NCBI GenBank assembly: GCA_009788055.1 | Contig: WQSG01000018.1 | Coordinates: 1 to 48,747, forward strand | Direction of reading: 5' to 3' | DNA length: 48,747 nucleotides | Origin: Defluviitaleaceae bacterium | Lineage (GTDB): Bacteria > Bacillota > Clostridia > Lachnospirales > WQUN01 | Part shown: piece by piece, positions 38,088 through 46,527 of the stretch | Numbering within the stretch: position 1 is the stretch's first letter | Layout of the letters: every line of letters begins with the position of its first letter | The notes under the pieces: model-generated | The model's input: the letters and a program-made list of their open reading frames with translations, nothing else | Databases searched by the model: none | What the model was told of the DNA's origin: nothing | Translations under genes and position numbers: made by a program

Positions 38088-39788
38088 TTATTGAATACTG
38101 TCAATAATTGCATTCAAACTTTGGCTCATTATGGAGATGGAAATGTGAGCCTTGTCGTAGTTTTCCGCGATGCTGTCGATAAGTTCGTTTACGTCTGTGA
38201 TGGCGGCGAGGGCAGAGTCGGAAATGGCATCGGATTCGGAAACCACAACTTTGGACTTGGAAGCGAGTGCGCGAACTTCCTCGGCAACAACAGCGAAGGC
38301 CTTTCCGTGAACGCCTGCGCGTGCGGCTTCAATGGACGCGTTAAGGGCTACAAGGTTGGTTGACATAGCAATGGAGAGGATGTTGGAGGAAATTGTTTTG
38401 AATTTGGAGAAACCGTCGTTGAGGGTAGCCATGCACTCGGAAATTTCTGCGGACTTGGATTTGATGCTGGCGATATCCTCCAGCAGAAGGTTCGCGCTGC
38501 CGACGTTTGATGTCGCGATTTCCAATACGCTTTTGATTTCATCTACGAGCATTTGGATACAGTTTGCGGGGATGTTGTCGCCCATAACAATGGCTTCCGC
38601 CATTTCGTGGCAGGTATCGCAACCGCACGCGCCGCAGTCGAAGGTACGTTGGCGGTCTGTGGATTTGTGCAGGGCTTTGTAACCCGCTTCAATTTGCGCC
38701 TCGTTAAGATGGCGGTTGCTAACGGCGTGTTGCCTGTATGTGCGAATGAAATCGCCCATGCTAAGCGTTTTGTCGTAATGCGAAAGAAGCTGTACGTAGC
38801 TGTCGTAGTCTATCGCTTCGGCAACGTCTTTGCGCTCCCTGTCCATGACGGCGTGGGTTTCAAAACGGCTGACATCGTGCGTTACGGCGGTACCAAGGTT
38901 ACAACCCTCGCCGCAGTTTAGCACGTCAAAAATGGTAGGCAGATTACTTTCTCTTTCCTTCGCAAAAGCGTCGATGGCTTCGTATACTATGCCGTGACCT
39001 TCCGCTTGGTCTACGCGCAAGCCGTTTCCGAAATAGAACTGAATGTTCTCTTTCAGCCCGCCCGGCATGGAAAACAGCCGCCCGAACGCGGTATCTTCGT
39101 GGTCGAATTGGGCAGGAACGCTTGGCAGTTCAATACCGTTTTCTTGAACGTACTCAAACAGCCGCTTAAACGTTACGTTGTATTTAATCTGACCGGTTGC
39201 CTCAAATTCGTGAGATTTTGCAATACAGGGCGAAATTGCGGCAATGCGGTCGTTTATTTTGCCGTGTTTCCTCATGTAAATGGCGGTGCAAAGCATGGGG
39301 CTGTGTACCGGCGAAAGATATTTTACAATGCTGTGTTTGTATTTTAGGATGTAATCCACAATAGCAGGGCAGGGTTGCGTAATAACTGATTTGGGCTTTT
39401 TTTGCTCGATATATCTGATATGTGCCCAAGTACAAATATCCGCACCGATTGATACGTCATATATTTTGCGCACACCCAATTGCTTTAACCAAGCAAGAAG
39501 CCGCCCACCTTTCGGATTTACATAAAGAGCAGGTGCCGCCATAATGGAAATTGGTTCGCCCCTTCTAAGGTCGTCCAAAAATTGCATGGTGTCGTCCTCG
39601 TAGTCTCTAACTTCGTGGCGGCAAGTATCAAGGCAAAAGCCACAGGCGATACACTTATCGCCATTAATAGAAACTCTAATTTGCCCCTCGTCGTTGTAAA
39701 CATGGTTTGCCCCTCTAATTGGGCAAACGCGGATACAGCGGTTACACCCCACGCAATTTTGCAAATCTTCATTAATGAGTTTACGCAC
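38088..39788 (-). CDS. Soluble [FeFe]-hydrogenase-like sensor fused to a chemoreceptor signalling domain
   Basis: A 566-residue protein. Residues 1-60 are a two-cluster ferredoxin (CVGCNRCIRVCP, CIACGFCLDTC). Residues about 75-340 are an [FeFe]-hydrogenase H-cluster domain: ITQPCPAIVDY, ISPCIAKSHEFE and LNCGEGCNLG keep all four H-cluster cysteines, while the first Cys of the usual CCP motif (proton transfer) is replaced by Pro. Residues 378-395 carry another Fe-S motif, CGACGCDTCHEMA. Residues 420-566 form a methyl-accepting signalling hairpin (STNLVALNASIEAARAG, FAVVAEEVRALA). No membrane segment. It probably senses H2 or redox state and signals to a CheA- or kinase-type partner; the neighbours are a hybrid kinase and a receiver protein. 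Confidence 0.9.
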   Translation of the reverse strand: MRKLINEDLQNCVGCNRCIRVCPIRGANHVYNDEGQIRVSINGDKCIACGFCLDTCRHEVRDYEDDTMQFLDDLRRGEPISIMAAPALYVNPKGGRLLAWLKQLGVRKIYDVSIGADICTWAHIRYIEQKKPKSVITQPCPAIVDYILKYKHSIVKYLSPVHSPMLCTAIYMRKHGKINDRIAAISPCIAKSHEFEATGQIKYNVTFKRLFEYVQENGIELPSVPAQFDHEDTAFGRLFSMPGGLKENIQFYFGNGLRVDQAEGHGIVYEAIDAFAKERESNLPTIFDVLNCGEGCNLGTAVTHDVSRFETHAVMDRERKDVAEAIDYDSYVQLLSHYDKTLSMGDFIRTYRQHAVSNRHLNEAQIEAGYKALHKSTDRQRTFDCGACGCDTCHEMAEAIVMGDNIPANCIQMLVDEIKSVLEIATSNVGSANLLLEDIASIKSKSAEISECMATLNDGFSKFKTISSNILSIAMSTNLVALNASIEAARAGVHGKAFAVVAEEVRALASKSKVVVSESDAISDSALAAITDVNELIDSIAENYDKAHISISIMSQSLNAIIDSIQ

Positions 39789-39830
39789 TAATTATCCCCT
39801 CCGGATTATAAATCTTCAAATATGTCTTTT

Positions 39831-39859
39831 ATATTACAATATCTTACTGATTAGCACAA
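39831..39859 (-). promoter_or_regulatory. Promoter of the hydrogenase-like sensor gene
   Basis: On the minus strand TTGTGC (39859-39854), 17 bp, TAATAT (39836-39831). The start codon is 43 bases downstream; GGAGGGG precedes it. Confidence 0.6.
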
Positions 39860-39910
39860 TGGTTAAATTAACGTTTTATGAAATAAAATGCAAATTAAAT
39901 GCTTTAATCG

Positions 39911-39939
39911 TTGCACAATACGCAAAATAATAATACAAT
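39911..39939 (+). promoter_or_regulatory. Promoter of the stand-alone receiver gene
   Basis: TTGCAC (39911-39916), 17 bp, TACAAT (39934-39939), 32 bases before the ATG. It is divergent from the sensor gene promoter; the two lie within about 110 bp. Confidence 0.6.
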
Positions 39940-39971
39940 GGACAAAGAATATACAAAAGGAGTTGGGAAAT

Positions 39972-40343
39972 ATGGAAAATCTTGAAGTTATGGTTGTAGA
40001 CGACCAGCCGTCCGTATGTAAAGAAATCGCATCGTTTTTGAAAGAACGTTGCAATGTTCACGCATTTAAATCGGGCAAGGATGCATTGGCGTATTTGGAA
40101 AAGAATCATGTCGATTTTATTGTACTCGACTACTATATGCCTGAGATGACAGGTTTCCAAGTTTTACTTACCATCCGCGAGAACAAAGCAACAAGAGACA
40201 CCCCCGTTGTATTCCTCACCACGGAAGTAAGCGAGAGAATGGAATACGAAATGAAACAGCGCGGCGCAAATGATTACTTATGTAAGCCTGTTGATTCCGC
40301 AAAATTGCAAGAATGTATACGAAAACATACCTCAAAAGCTTAA
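39972..40343 (+). CDS. Stand-alone response-regulator receiver (CheY-like)
   Basis: A 123-residue single-domain receiver. Acidic pocket VVDDQ, phospho-Asp in IVLDYYMPEMTGF, Thr in VVFLTTE, Lys in YLCKPVD. There is no output domain, so it works as a phosphate carrier or through protein contact. AAAAGGAG lies nine bases before the ATG. Its position opposite the hydrogenase/chemoreceptor fusion suggests it accepts the signal from that sensor or from the hybrid kinase. Confidence 0.92.
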   Translation: MENLEVMVVDDQPSVCKEIASFLKERCNVHAFKSGKDALAYLEKNHVDFIVLDYYMPEMTGFQVLLTIRENKATRDTPVVFLTTEVSERMEYEMKQRGANDYLCKPVDSAKLQECIRKHTSKA

Positions 40344-40360
40344 TTGCAGTTTTGCTTTGA

Positions 40361-40387
40361 AAAAGCCCTTTAATCGGGGCTTTTTTG
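40361..40387. terminator. Rho-independent terminator
   Basis: AAAAGCCC (40361-40368) pairs with GGGCTTTT (40377-40384), followed by T residues. It lies between the convergent receiver and codY genes and could serve both. Confidence 0.75.
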
Positions 40388-40405
40388 TTTGGGGCGGCGG
40401 GGCGG

Positions 40406-41038
40406 CTATAGCTTTGCAAATTCCTCTGTAAGAAGCGTGTTTTTGACACGTATGTATGTGCCTTTCATGCCAAGGGAACGTGTTTCGATAAGGTTCGCGC
40501 CCTCCAGTTTGCGAAGCGCACCCGTAACCACAGAACGCGCAACGCTAAGCCTGTCTGCAATGTGACCCGCAACAAGAAGCCCCTCGTTGTTTTTCAGCGC
40601 GGCAAATATTTGCGTTGCCGCCTCCAATTCCGAAAACGATAGCGAGTTTATAATTGAACGGACGGCTTTTGCACGGCGTTGCTTCTCCGCAGACGCCGTT
40701 TCTTCCCTGTGGCGGATTAAAACCGTACACACGCACAGCGCGATATTTACGGCAAGCCGTTCTTCTTCCGAGAATGCGTTTTTACTACGGCAAAGCGTAA
40801 TGCAACCGAGGGTTAGGGTTTGTTCGTCGGTTTGTTTCACGTCGGTCTTTTCCGCGGTCGTAGCGTTGCCGTCTGCCAGAATTTCCGCAAGAATCGCGCC
40901 GTCTCGCCCACGAATGCACACGCTTGCCGCCGTATGACTGCGCAACAAATCACAGACCCCGTCCAGCGGCTCTGTGTTGGCTTGCAAATTCGCCTGCAAA
41001 AGCTGATTTAGTTGCGTGGTGAATAATTGTATGTTCAT
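40406..41038 (-). CDS. codY: CodY-type global regulator with shortened sensor domain
   Basis: A 210-residue protein; typical CodY has about 255-260. The C-terminal winged helix is highly characteristic (RSIINSLSFSELEAA, NEGLLVAGHIADRLSVARSV, LRKLEGANLIETRSLGMKGT). The N-terminal GAF-like sensor (about 1-118) keeps its first helix and the LTLGCITLCRS strand but lacks roughly 40 residues from the middle. In known CodY that region binds branched-chain amino acids. ATG at 41038 has no ribosome binding site; the -10 box ends eight bases upstream, so the mRNA is probably leaderless. In Bacillus codY also lies downstream of topA, though with other genes between. Confidence 0.87.
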   Translation of the reverse strand: MNIQLFTTQLNQLLQANLQANTEPLDGVCDLLRSHTAASVCIRGRDGAILAEILADGNATTAEKTDVKQTDEQTLTLGCITLCRSKNAFSEEERLAVNIALCVCTVLIRHREETASAEKQRRAKAVRSIINSLSFSELEAATQIFAALKNNEGLLVAGHIADRLSVARSVVTGALRKLEGANLIETRSLGMKGTYIRVKNTLLTEEFAKL

Positions 41039-41045
41039 ATTTTCA

Positions 41046-41074
41046 ATTATATCCCGTGTGGAAAAAAAGCACAA
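41046..41074 (-). promoter_or_regulatory. Promoter of codY, immediately upstream of the start codon
   Basis: On the minus strand TTGTGC (41074-41069), 17 bp, TATAAT (41051-41046). The expected transcription start falls at or within a base or two of the ATG at 41038, predicting a leaderless transcript. Confidence 0.7.
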
Positions 41075-41122
41075 TATTTCTTGAAACACGATACATATTT
41101 ATTGTAAAACGATAAAAAATTG

Positions 41123-41151
41123 TTGACATTCATGTTTTGCAGGAATATAAT
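41123..41151 (+). promoter_or_regulatory. Perfect-consensus sigma-A promoter
   Basis: TTGACA (41123-41128), 17 bp, TATAAT (41146-41151). The last T of the -10 box directly abuts the 161-bp inverted-end repeat, so the transcript should begin inside the repeat and carry it as leader RNA for the DUF2975/HTH/DUF4173 operon. Confidence 0.85.
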
Positions 41152-41312
41152 AGACCTGTTCGACTATCCCGTAATGCCGAATTTGCGCGGCAATTTTCCG
41201 CAAGATAAGGAGCGAAAGCCGCCGCGTACCTTTAGGTACGCAAGGTCTTTTGCGACGCAAGATTGCGGGAAATTGACCGCAAAGGCGGCGTTGCGGGGTA
41301 GCCGAACAGGTC
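41152..41312. repeat. 161-bp structured repeat with AGACCTGTTCG inverted ends, in a leader
   Basis: The ends AGACCTGTTCG (41152-41162) and CGAACAGGTCT (41302-41312) are exact inverted copies. Inner parts are also paired: CGCGGCAATTTTCCGC with relatives near 41270-41290, and GTACCTTTAGGTAC (41226-41239). The reverse complement shares CCGCAACGCCGCCTT with the short copy at 8354-8415. Most of the 161 bases can fold into one long branched hairpin. Confidence 0.85.
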
Positions 41313-41344
41313 TAAAAAAACGAACCACGGAAGGGGTATTTAAA

Positions 41345-41803
41345 ATGAAAGAACCTGTTGTAAGCCGCATTTTGAAATACGCGTTGTATGCGGCATTTGT
41401 TGTGGGGTTGGTTGGGGCGGTTACGTTGCCGTTTACGATTGACACATTGTTTCGGGTGTTTCGCAACGCGCCGATTTTGCTTGCAGAATACAGGGCATTT
41501 GTTCTGCCGTTTTTGATGGCTATTGCAGTGCCGTGTTTGTGGGTGGTAATGGAGATGATTTTTATGCTCAATTCCATTCCAAAAGAGCCGTTTGTTATAC
41601 GAAACGTGAAGGCACTTTACCGTATTGGTGTAATATTTTTTGTGCTTTCTCTGGCGTTTTTCGGGTGGAATTTTATGTTTTTAAACATCGTTATTTTGGC
41701 GGGTGCGTTTTTTATGATTGGCAGCGGGCTTTTTGCATTTACGCTGGCGGCATTGATTAAACAGGCGATTGTTTTCCGCGAGGAAAACGAACTTACGATA
41801 TAG
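41345..41803 (+). CDS. DUF2975-family membrane protein
   Basis: A 152-residue protein with four membrane segments (beginning ALYAAFVVGLVGAVTLPF and later MFLNIVILAGAFFMIGSG). The pattern fits DUF2975, small membrane proteins usually encoded next to a YozG-like helix-turn-helix regulator, as here. Function unknown. AAGGGGTATTTAAA precedes the ATG. The longer frame to 41120 runs through the leader repeat and is rejected. Confidence 0.8.
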   Translation: MKEPVVSRILKYALYAAFVVGLVGAVTLPFTIDTLFRVFRNAPILLAEYRAFVLPFLMAIAVPCLWVVMEMIFMLNSIPKEPFVIRNVKALYRIGVIFFVLSLAFFGWNFMFLNIVILAGAFFMIGSGLFAFTLAALIKQAIVFREENELTI

Positions 41804-41814
41804 GAGGGAGCGGA

Positions 41815-42030
41815 ATGATTGTGATTAATTTGGACGTAATGATGGCGAAGCGCAAGATTGGCCTAACCGAACTTGCCGAGCGCATAGATTTAACGCAAGC
41901 CAACCTATCAATTTTGAAAACGGGCAAGGGAAAAGCGGTGCGGTTTTCAACACTAAACCGCCTGTGCAAAGAGCTAAAATGCCAACCGGGCGACATTTTG
42001 GAATACAGAGAGGATGAAGAAAATGAATGA
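41815..42030 (+). CDS. Small XRE-family (YozG-like) helix-turn-helix regulator
   Basis: A 71-residue protein that is essentially one helix-turn-helix domain: MMAKRKIGLTELAERIDLTQ, then ANLSILKTGKGKAVRFSTLN and CQPGDILEY. It lies 11 bases after the DUF2975 gene with GGAGGG before its ATG, and its last bases overlap the next gene. It probably regulates this operon. Confidence 0.9.
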   Translation: MIVINLDVMMAKRKIGLTELAERIDLTQANLSILKTGKGKAVRFSTLNRLCKELKCQPGDILEYREDEENE

Positions 42031-43348
42031 ACAAAACAATGCCGTTGAAACTTGGGAACTTAACACGAATACGGCGAAGGAATACAGCAAGGCAGAGAAA
42101 ATTCTTCTGCCCGTGGCATTGCTGATTGCAATTTTGTTTAATCGCATTTTGTTCAACAATCTTTTTTTGGACTCTAAGCATTTTAATGTGGGCGCAAACT
42201 GGTGGGGTCTTATAAATGCTGCGTTCTGGCTGTGTTATCTTGGACTGTTTTACGCATATTTCTGGAAGCGCGTGAAAAAAGATTTCGTGTTGTGGTTTGT
42301 GGTGGCGTGTGTTGCCGCACTTGGCATTTGGAATTTCATTTTTTATGACAGGGGCAATGTTGAGTTCGGCGCGATTACGTTTTTCGTGATACCCGCCGTG
42401 CTTATGGCGCACGCTCAATGGACGGCGCACTCGTTTTCGTGGAAAAGTTTTGACGGCGCGGTGCGGGGCATGGTACTTGCGTGGTTCGAGGGCTGGTTTG
42501 TTAAGCCGTTTACGGGGCTTGGTGAATTTTTCGGCGTGTCTGCGTCCTTGGTTTCCAACGAAAACAGACCCGTCCTAAAACGCGCCATACTTGGTTTCGT
42601 AATCGTATTTTTCATGATGATTTTCATTATCCCGCTGTTGATGGGTGCCGACCAAGTTTTTGGGCACTATGTAAGCCAAATTTTTTGGCGGATGCGTTTC
42701 ACATCAATTGTGTTCCACGGCATTGTAATTGCGATTGCTTTTGGGCTGTTCTACTCGTTTCTGTGGAACATCGGCTTTGGCGAAAACGAAACCGCAACCT
42801 TTGACGACCCCGCAAGAATTGACAATGTGATTTCGGGAATTGTGCTTGGCAGTGTAATTTTCGTGTACGCATTATTTTGCGCCGTGCAATTTACCTACCT
42901 TTTCGCCCGCGCAGGATTGCCCGCCGGAATGACCTTTGCCGAATACGCCCGCGAAGGGTTTGCCCAAACCGTTATCGTTTGCGCAATAAATTTGCTTATC
43001 TTCGGGATATTCCTGTGGCGCGGGCCGGAAAGTTCAAGCCCCTACGCTAAGTTTCACTTGGGCTTACTGGTAACGCTGCTCGCGCTTACGGGCGTAATGC
43101 TTGTTTCCGGCGCGGTGCGCCTAAACCTGTACATCGACGCGTTCGGCATGACGTGGCTTCGCCTTATTTCCGCATGGTTTATCATCTACCTTGCCGCCGT
43201 GATTATTCTGTGCATCGTTCGTATTTTCAAAAAGAAAATGCCCGTGATAGGCATTTGCGTGATGTTGCTGTTGGTTTGGTATGTCGCACTGGGCTACCTA
43301 AACCCCGACGGGTTTATAAATTGGTTCAATGTGGTTCACCGCTACTGA
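42023..43348 (+). CDS. DUF4173/DUF4153-type polytopic membrane protein
   Basis: A 441-residue protein with about ten membrane segments, starting ILLPVALLIAILFNRILF. Conserved-looking parts are VIPAVLMAHAQWTAHSFSW, FTYLFARAGLPAGMTFAEYA and REGFAQTVIVCAINL, as in DUF4173 proteins. ATG 42023 lies seven bases after GAGAGGATG; ATG 42014 overlaps that site. It is the last gene of the operon and overlaps the convergent radical SAM gene by seven bases at its end. Function unknown. Confidence 0.8.
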   Translation: MNEQNNAVETWELNTNTAKEYSKAEKILLPVALLIAILFNRILFNNLFLDSKHFNVGANWWGLINAAFWLCYLGLFYAYFWKRVKKDFVLWFVVACVAALGIWNFIFYDRGNVEFGAITFFVIPAVLMAHAQWTAHSFSWKSFDGAVRGMVLAWFEGWFVKPFTGLGEFFGVSASLVSNENRPVLKRAILGFVIVFFMMIFIIPLLMGADQVFGHYVSQIFWRMRFTSIVFHGIVIAIAFGLFYSFLWNIGFGENETATFDDPARIDNVISGIVLGSVIFVYALFCAVQFTYLFARAGLPAGMTFAEYAREGFAQTVIVCAINLLIFGIFLWRGPESSSPYAKFHLGLLVTLLALTGVMLVSGAVRLNLYIDAFGMTWLRLISAWFIIYLAAVIILCIVRIFKKKMPVIGICVMLLLVWYVALGYLNPDGFINWFNVVHRY

Positions 43349-44403
43349 TTAAATTCAGTAGTATACATATCTATCTTTTCGCGGTCTGCGGCTGAAAACG
43401 AATGGTGAAGGCTTGCCGCTATATCATTGGCATTAAGCATTGCCACAAGACGCGCAACCGAACGCATGGTATTGTCTCTGTCCGCTTCATCTTTGTACGG
43501 AGCATTGAAATTACGAGACACCTCCAGCCGTTTAAGCGAAAGCGATTTCATTATTTCAATTGCGGGAAGGTAGTCTGCCGCGTCATCGTTTACACCGGGC
43601 AGAACTATATATTTCAGCATTATTTGTTCGGGCGTTTGGCAAAATGCGCAGTACTTTGTAAGATTTGTTTTGACCGTGTTAAAATTGTCCACGCCTTTTA
43701 TTTTGTGCCATGTTTGCGCTGTGCCCGCGTCAATGGAAAAACTTATCCTAACGTTGGGATTCTTAGATAATTCATCGGCTATTGCCATGTCAAAAATAAA
43801 ACAGTTTGTTAGATAAGTTGTGTCTTTGCCGCGTGTAAGTTCGTATATTTCTTCCTTATATGGGTGTATTGCAATTTCTCCGCAGGATACCTGCCACGGC
43901 GCGTTTTTGGCAATCATGCCGTTATCAAGCGCGTGTTTGATTGCGTCAAACATTTTTTCGTAGCTTGCTGAAATAACCGGATGCGTTCGGAACTCGTCTT
44001 TAGCAAACGGAATTGTTCCGCCGCAACTATAAAAATTGCAATAAGTACACTTGCTATTGCATGGTGACGGATATGGGGAAATATTAACATAATGAATTAA
44101 TCCATCGTGAATGTTCCAGTCGCCTAACACAAACCGTTTGCAATCGGCGCAAGGTTTTGTATACACTCGTTGCTCGTCTGCTTCTTGTTTGCTTAGCCGT
44201 GAAAGAGCTTTGCTTTCTTTTTTTATTGCTTCAAGAATCAACATGAATAATCTTATTGTGTCGTCAGGGGTGTCGCCAAAACCAATCGCGGGTGGATTTA
44301 CCTTAACGCAACATGGCGCAATATAATATGGAATTTGGGATGTAATCGTACCGTTAAAATATAAATGACATTGCTCAATCATTGCACAGCTTTGATATTT
44401 CAT
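43342..44403 (-). CDS. Radical SAM protein with Cys-rich N-terminal extension
   Basis: A 353-residue radical S-adenosylmethionine enzyme. The 4Fe-4S/SAM motif CNSKCTYCNFYSCGG is at about 115-129, unusually far in. Before it lie extra cysteines (SCAMIEQCHLYFNG, IAPCCVKVNPP, KPCADCKRFVLGDW) that could bind an additional cluster. After it the barrel continues with AIKHALDNGMIAKN, DTTYLTNCFIFD and NVRISFSIDAGTAQTWHKIK. The substrate is unknown; no precursor-peptide gene is seen next to it. It follows topA by 15 bases in the same direction, with TAGGGGG before its ATG. Confidence 0.87.
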   Translation of the reverse strand: MKYQSCAMIEQCHLYFNGTITSQIPYYIAPCCVKVNPPAIGFGDTPDDTIRLFMLILEAIKKESKALSRLSKQEADEQRVYTKPCADCKRFVLGDWNIHDGLIHYVNISPYPSPCNSKCTYCNFYSCGGTIPFAKDEFRTHPVISASYEKMFDAIKHALDNGMIAKNAPWQVSCGEIAIHPYKEEIYELTRGKDTTYLTNCFIFDMAIADELSKNPNVRISFSIDAGTAQTWHKIKGVDNFNTVKTNLTKYCAFCQTPEQIMLKYIVLPGVNDDAADYLPAIEIMKSLSLKRLEVSRNFNAPYKDEADRDNTMRSVARLVAMLNANDIAASLHHSFSAADREKIDMYTTEFNQ

Positions 44404-44418
44404 GATTTGGTCGGCCCC

Positions 44419-46515
44419 CTATTGCTCTTCCCGTTCCGGGGCTTCGATGGCGTAGGCGCACGCGGAACACGCAATCACGCGCTTTTTGCGGCCTTTTTCG
44501 ACTAGGTACTCGCCGCACTCGGGGCAGTTTTCGCCCGTGGGAAGGTTCCAAGAGATGAAATCGCAATCCGGGTATTTGTCGCAACCAAAGTATTTACGGC
44601 CTTTTTTGGATTTCTTAATGACTACTTTGCCCTCTTTGTCTGTGCCGCAGAGGGGGCAGGCAACGCCCGCATCTTCAAAGAGGGGCTTGGCGTTGCGACA
44701 CTCGGGAAAGCCGGGGCAGGCAAGGAATTTGCCAAAGCGTCCGAATTTGATTACCATGTTGCGCTCGCAATGCTCGCAGATGATATCGGTTACTTCGTCT
44801 TTTACTTCGATGTCGCCGATTTTTTCCTCGGCTTCAACTATTTTTTCCGCAAGGGGCGGGTAGAATGTGCGAACAATGTTTTTCCATTCCATTTCGCCAA
44901 GTTCTATGAGGTCAAGGTCGCCTTCCATGCGGGCGGTGAAGTCTGCGTCTACGATGTCGGTGAAGTGTTCGTTCATGATATCGTTGATGATTTCGCCAAG
45001 TTCTGTGGGGTATAGAACGCGGCTTTCCTTTGTAATGTACCCGCGATTCATCAAGGTTGTGATGGTTTGGGCAAAAGTTCCCGGGCGGCCAATGCCGAGT
45101 TCTTCCATGGTGCGAACCATCGTACCCTCGGAAAAGCGCGGGGGCGGCTGGGTGAAATGTTGCGCGGGAATATACTCTTTTACGGAAAGTTTTTCGTTTT
45201 CGGAAAGGGGCGGGATAGAAACGTCTTTTTCGGAGTCCTCGTTTTTGCTGTACACGGCAAGATATCCGTCGAATTTTAGAACGGAGCCGCCGGTGCGAAG
45301 AACTATCTCGCCTTTGCTGTTGATTGCAGAAATTTTTACGGCAAGCGTATCATAAACAGCCGCTTGCATTTGGCTACCCAAAAAACGCTCCCAAATCAGT
45401 TTGTACAATTTGTACTGCTCGCCTGTGAGAGATTTTTTTATTTCGTCGGGTTTACGCGCCGCGCTTGTTGGGCGGATGGCTTCGTGCGCGTCTTGTGCGC
45501 GACCCTTGGTTTTGTACTGCGGGCGTTCTTCGGGCAGATAATTGCCGCCGTAGTTTTCTTTTATATGGGCAACGGCGTCTTCGTAGGCTTCGTCGGAAAG
45601 ACGCATAGAGTCTGTACGGATATAGGAAACAAGCCCAACCGTGCCTTCGCCCGCAATGTCTACGCCTTCATATAACTGCTGTGCAACGCGCATAGTTTTG
45701 GACGTAGCATAGCCGAAAAGTTTGCTGGCTTCCTGTTGCAGTGTGCTTGTTGTGAAGGGCGAGGGCGGCTTTTTTTTGCGCGTTCCCTGCTTGATTTCTT
45801 TTATGCTGAACTCGGATTTTTTCAGCTTTGCGGTAAGCTCTTTTATGTCCGCTTCGGTTTTCAATTCGACTTTATCATTATCGCCCGCGCTGTAACGGGC
45901 TGTAAGCTTACCGATTTTTGTTTCAAGTTCCAGTTCCATTGTCCAATATTCTTCAGGGATAAACTGTTCAATTTCTTCTTCTCTGTCGCAAACCAATTTT
46001 AATACGACGGACTGCACACGCCCTGCGCTTGTACCTTTTTTCACTTTCTTCCAGAGTAGGGGACTTATGCGGTATCCCACGATTCTGTCCAAAATGCGGC
46101 GGGCTTGCTGTGCGTCAACCAAGTCCATGTCAATAGAGCGGGCTTCTTTTAACGCTTTTTTTACGGCGGTTTTGGTAATTTCGTTAAATGTAATCCGCTC
46201 GGTATTGGCTTCGTCAAGCTTTAATGCGTGCATTAAATGCCAGCTTATTGCCTCACCTTCGCGGTCGGGGTCAGTGGCAAGGTACACTTTTTTTGCGGCT
46301 TTAGCTTGCTTGCGAAGTGTTGCCAAAATATCGCCTTTTCCCCTTATCGTAATATACTTGGGCTCGTAATCGTTTTCGATATCAACGCCGAATTGGCTTT
46401 TGGGCAAATCGCGAACGTGACCAACACACGCTTCTATTTTATACGCGCTTCCCAAGATTTTACGAATAGTTTTCGCCTTAGACGGCGACTCCAAAATTAC
46501 CAAATTTTTAGACAT
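44419..46515 (-). CDS. topA: DNA topoisomerase I
   Basis: A 698-residue type IA topoisomerase that relaxes negative supercoils. The Toprim domain (LVILESPSKAKTI at the N-terminus, YLATDPDREGEAISWHL) is followed by the catalytic region with the active Tyr in SYIRTDSMRLS and the GRPGTFAQTI element. Three C-terminal zinc ribbons follow (CEHC..C....C, CPLCGTD..., CPECGEY...CSAC). The length is normal. It lies 12 bases after dprA, the standard Firmicutes order. Confidence 0.97.
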   Translation of the reverse strand: MSKNLVILESPSKAKTIRKILGSAYKIEACVGHVRDLPKSQFGVDIENDYEPKYITIRGKGDILATLRKQAKAAKKVYLATDPDREGEAISWHLMHALKLDEANTERITFNEITKTAVKKALKEARSIDMDLVDAQQARRILDRIVGYRISPLLWKKVKKGTSAGRVQSVVLKLVCDREEEIEQFIPEEYWTMELELETKIGKLTARYSAGDNDKVELKTEADIKELTAKLKKSEFSIKEIKQGTRKKKPPSPFTTSTLQQEASKLFGYATSKTMRVAQQLYEGVDIAGEGTVGLVSYIRTDSMRLSDEAYEDAVAHIKENYGGNYLPEERPQYKTKGRAQDAHEAIRPTSAARKPDEIKKSLTGEQYKLYKLIWERFLGSQMQAAVYDTLAVKISAINSKGEIVLRTGGSVLKFDGYLAVYSKNEDSEKDVSIPPLSENEKLSVKEYIPAQHFTQPPPRFSEGTMVRTMEELGIGRPGTFAQTITTLMNRGYITKESRVLYPTELGEIINDIMNEHFTDIVDADFTARMEGDLDLIELGEMEWKNIVRTFYPPLAEKIVEAEEKIGDIEVKDEVTDIICEHCERNMVIKFGRFGKFLACPGFPECRNAKPLFEDAGVACPLCGTDKEGKVVIKKSKKGRKYFGCDKYPDCDFISWNLPTGENCPECGEYLVEKGRKKRVIACSACAYAIEAPEREEQ

Positions 46516-46527
46516 TTGCTACACATC

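Noticed and set aside
35884..38363. Several plus-strand frames opposite the histidine kinase and sensor genes
   Set aside because: Antisense to conserved domains, without ribosome binding sites.
41120..41344. N-terminal extension of the DUF2975 protein from 41120
   Set aside because: It would begin upstream of the -10 box and translate the structured repeat; ATG 41345 has its own ribosome binding site.
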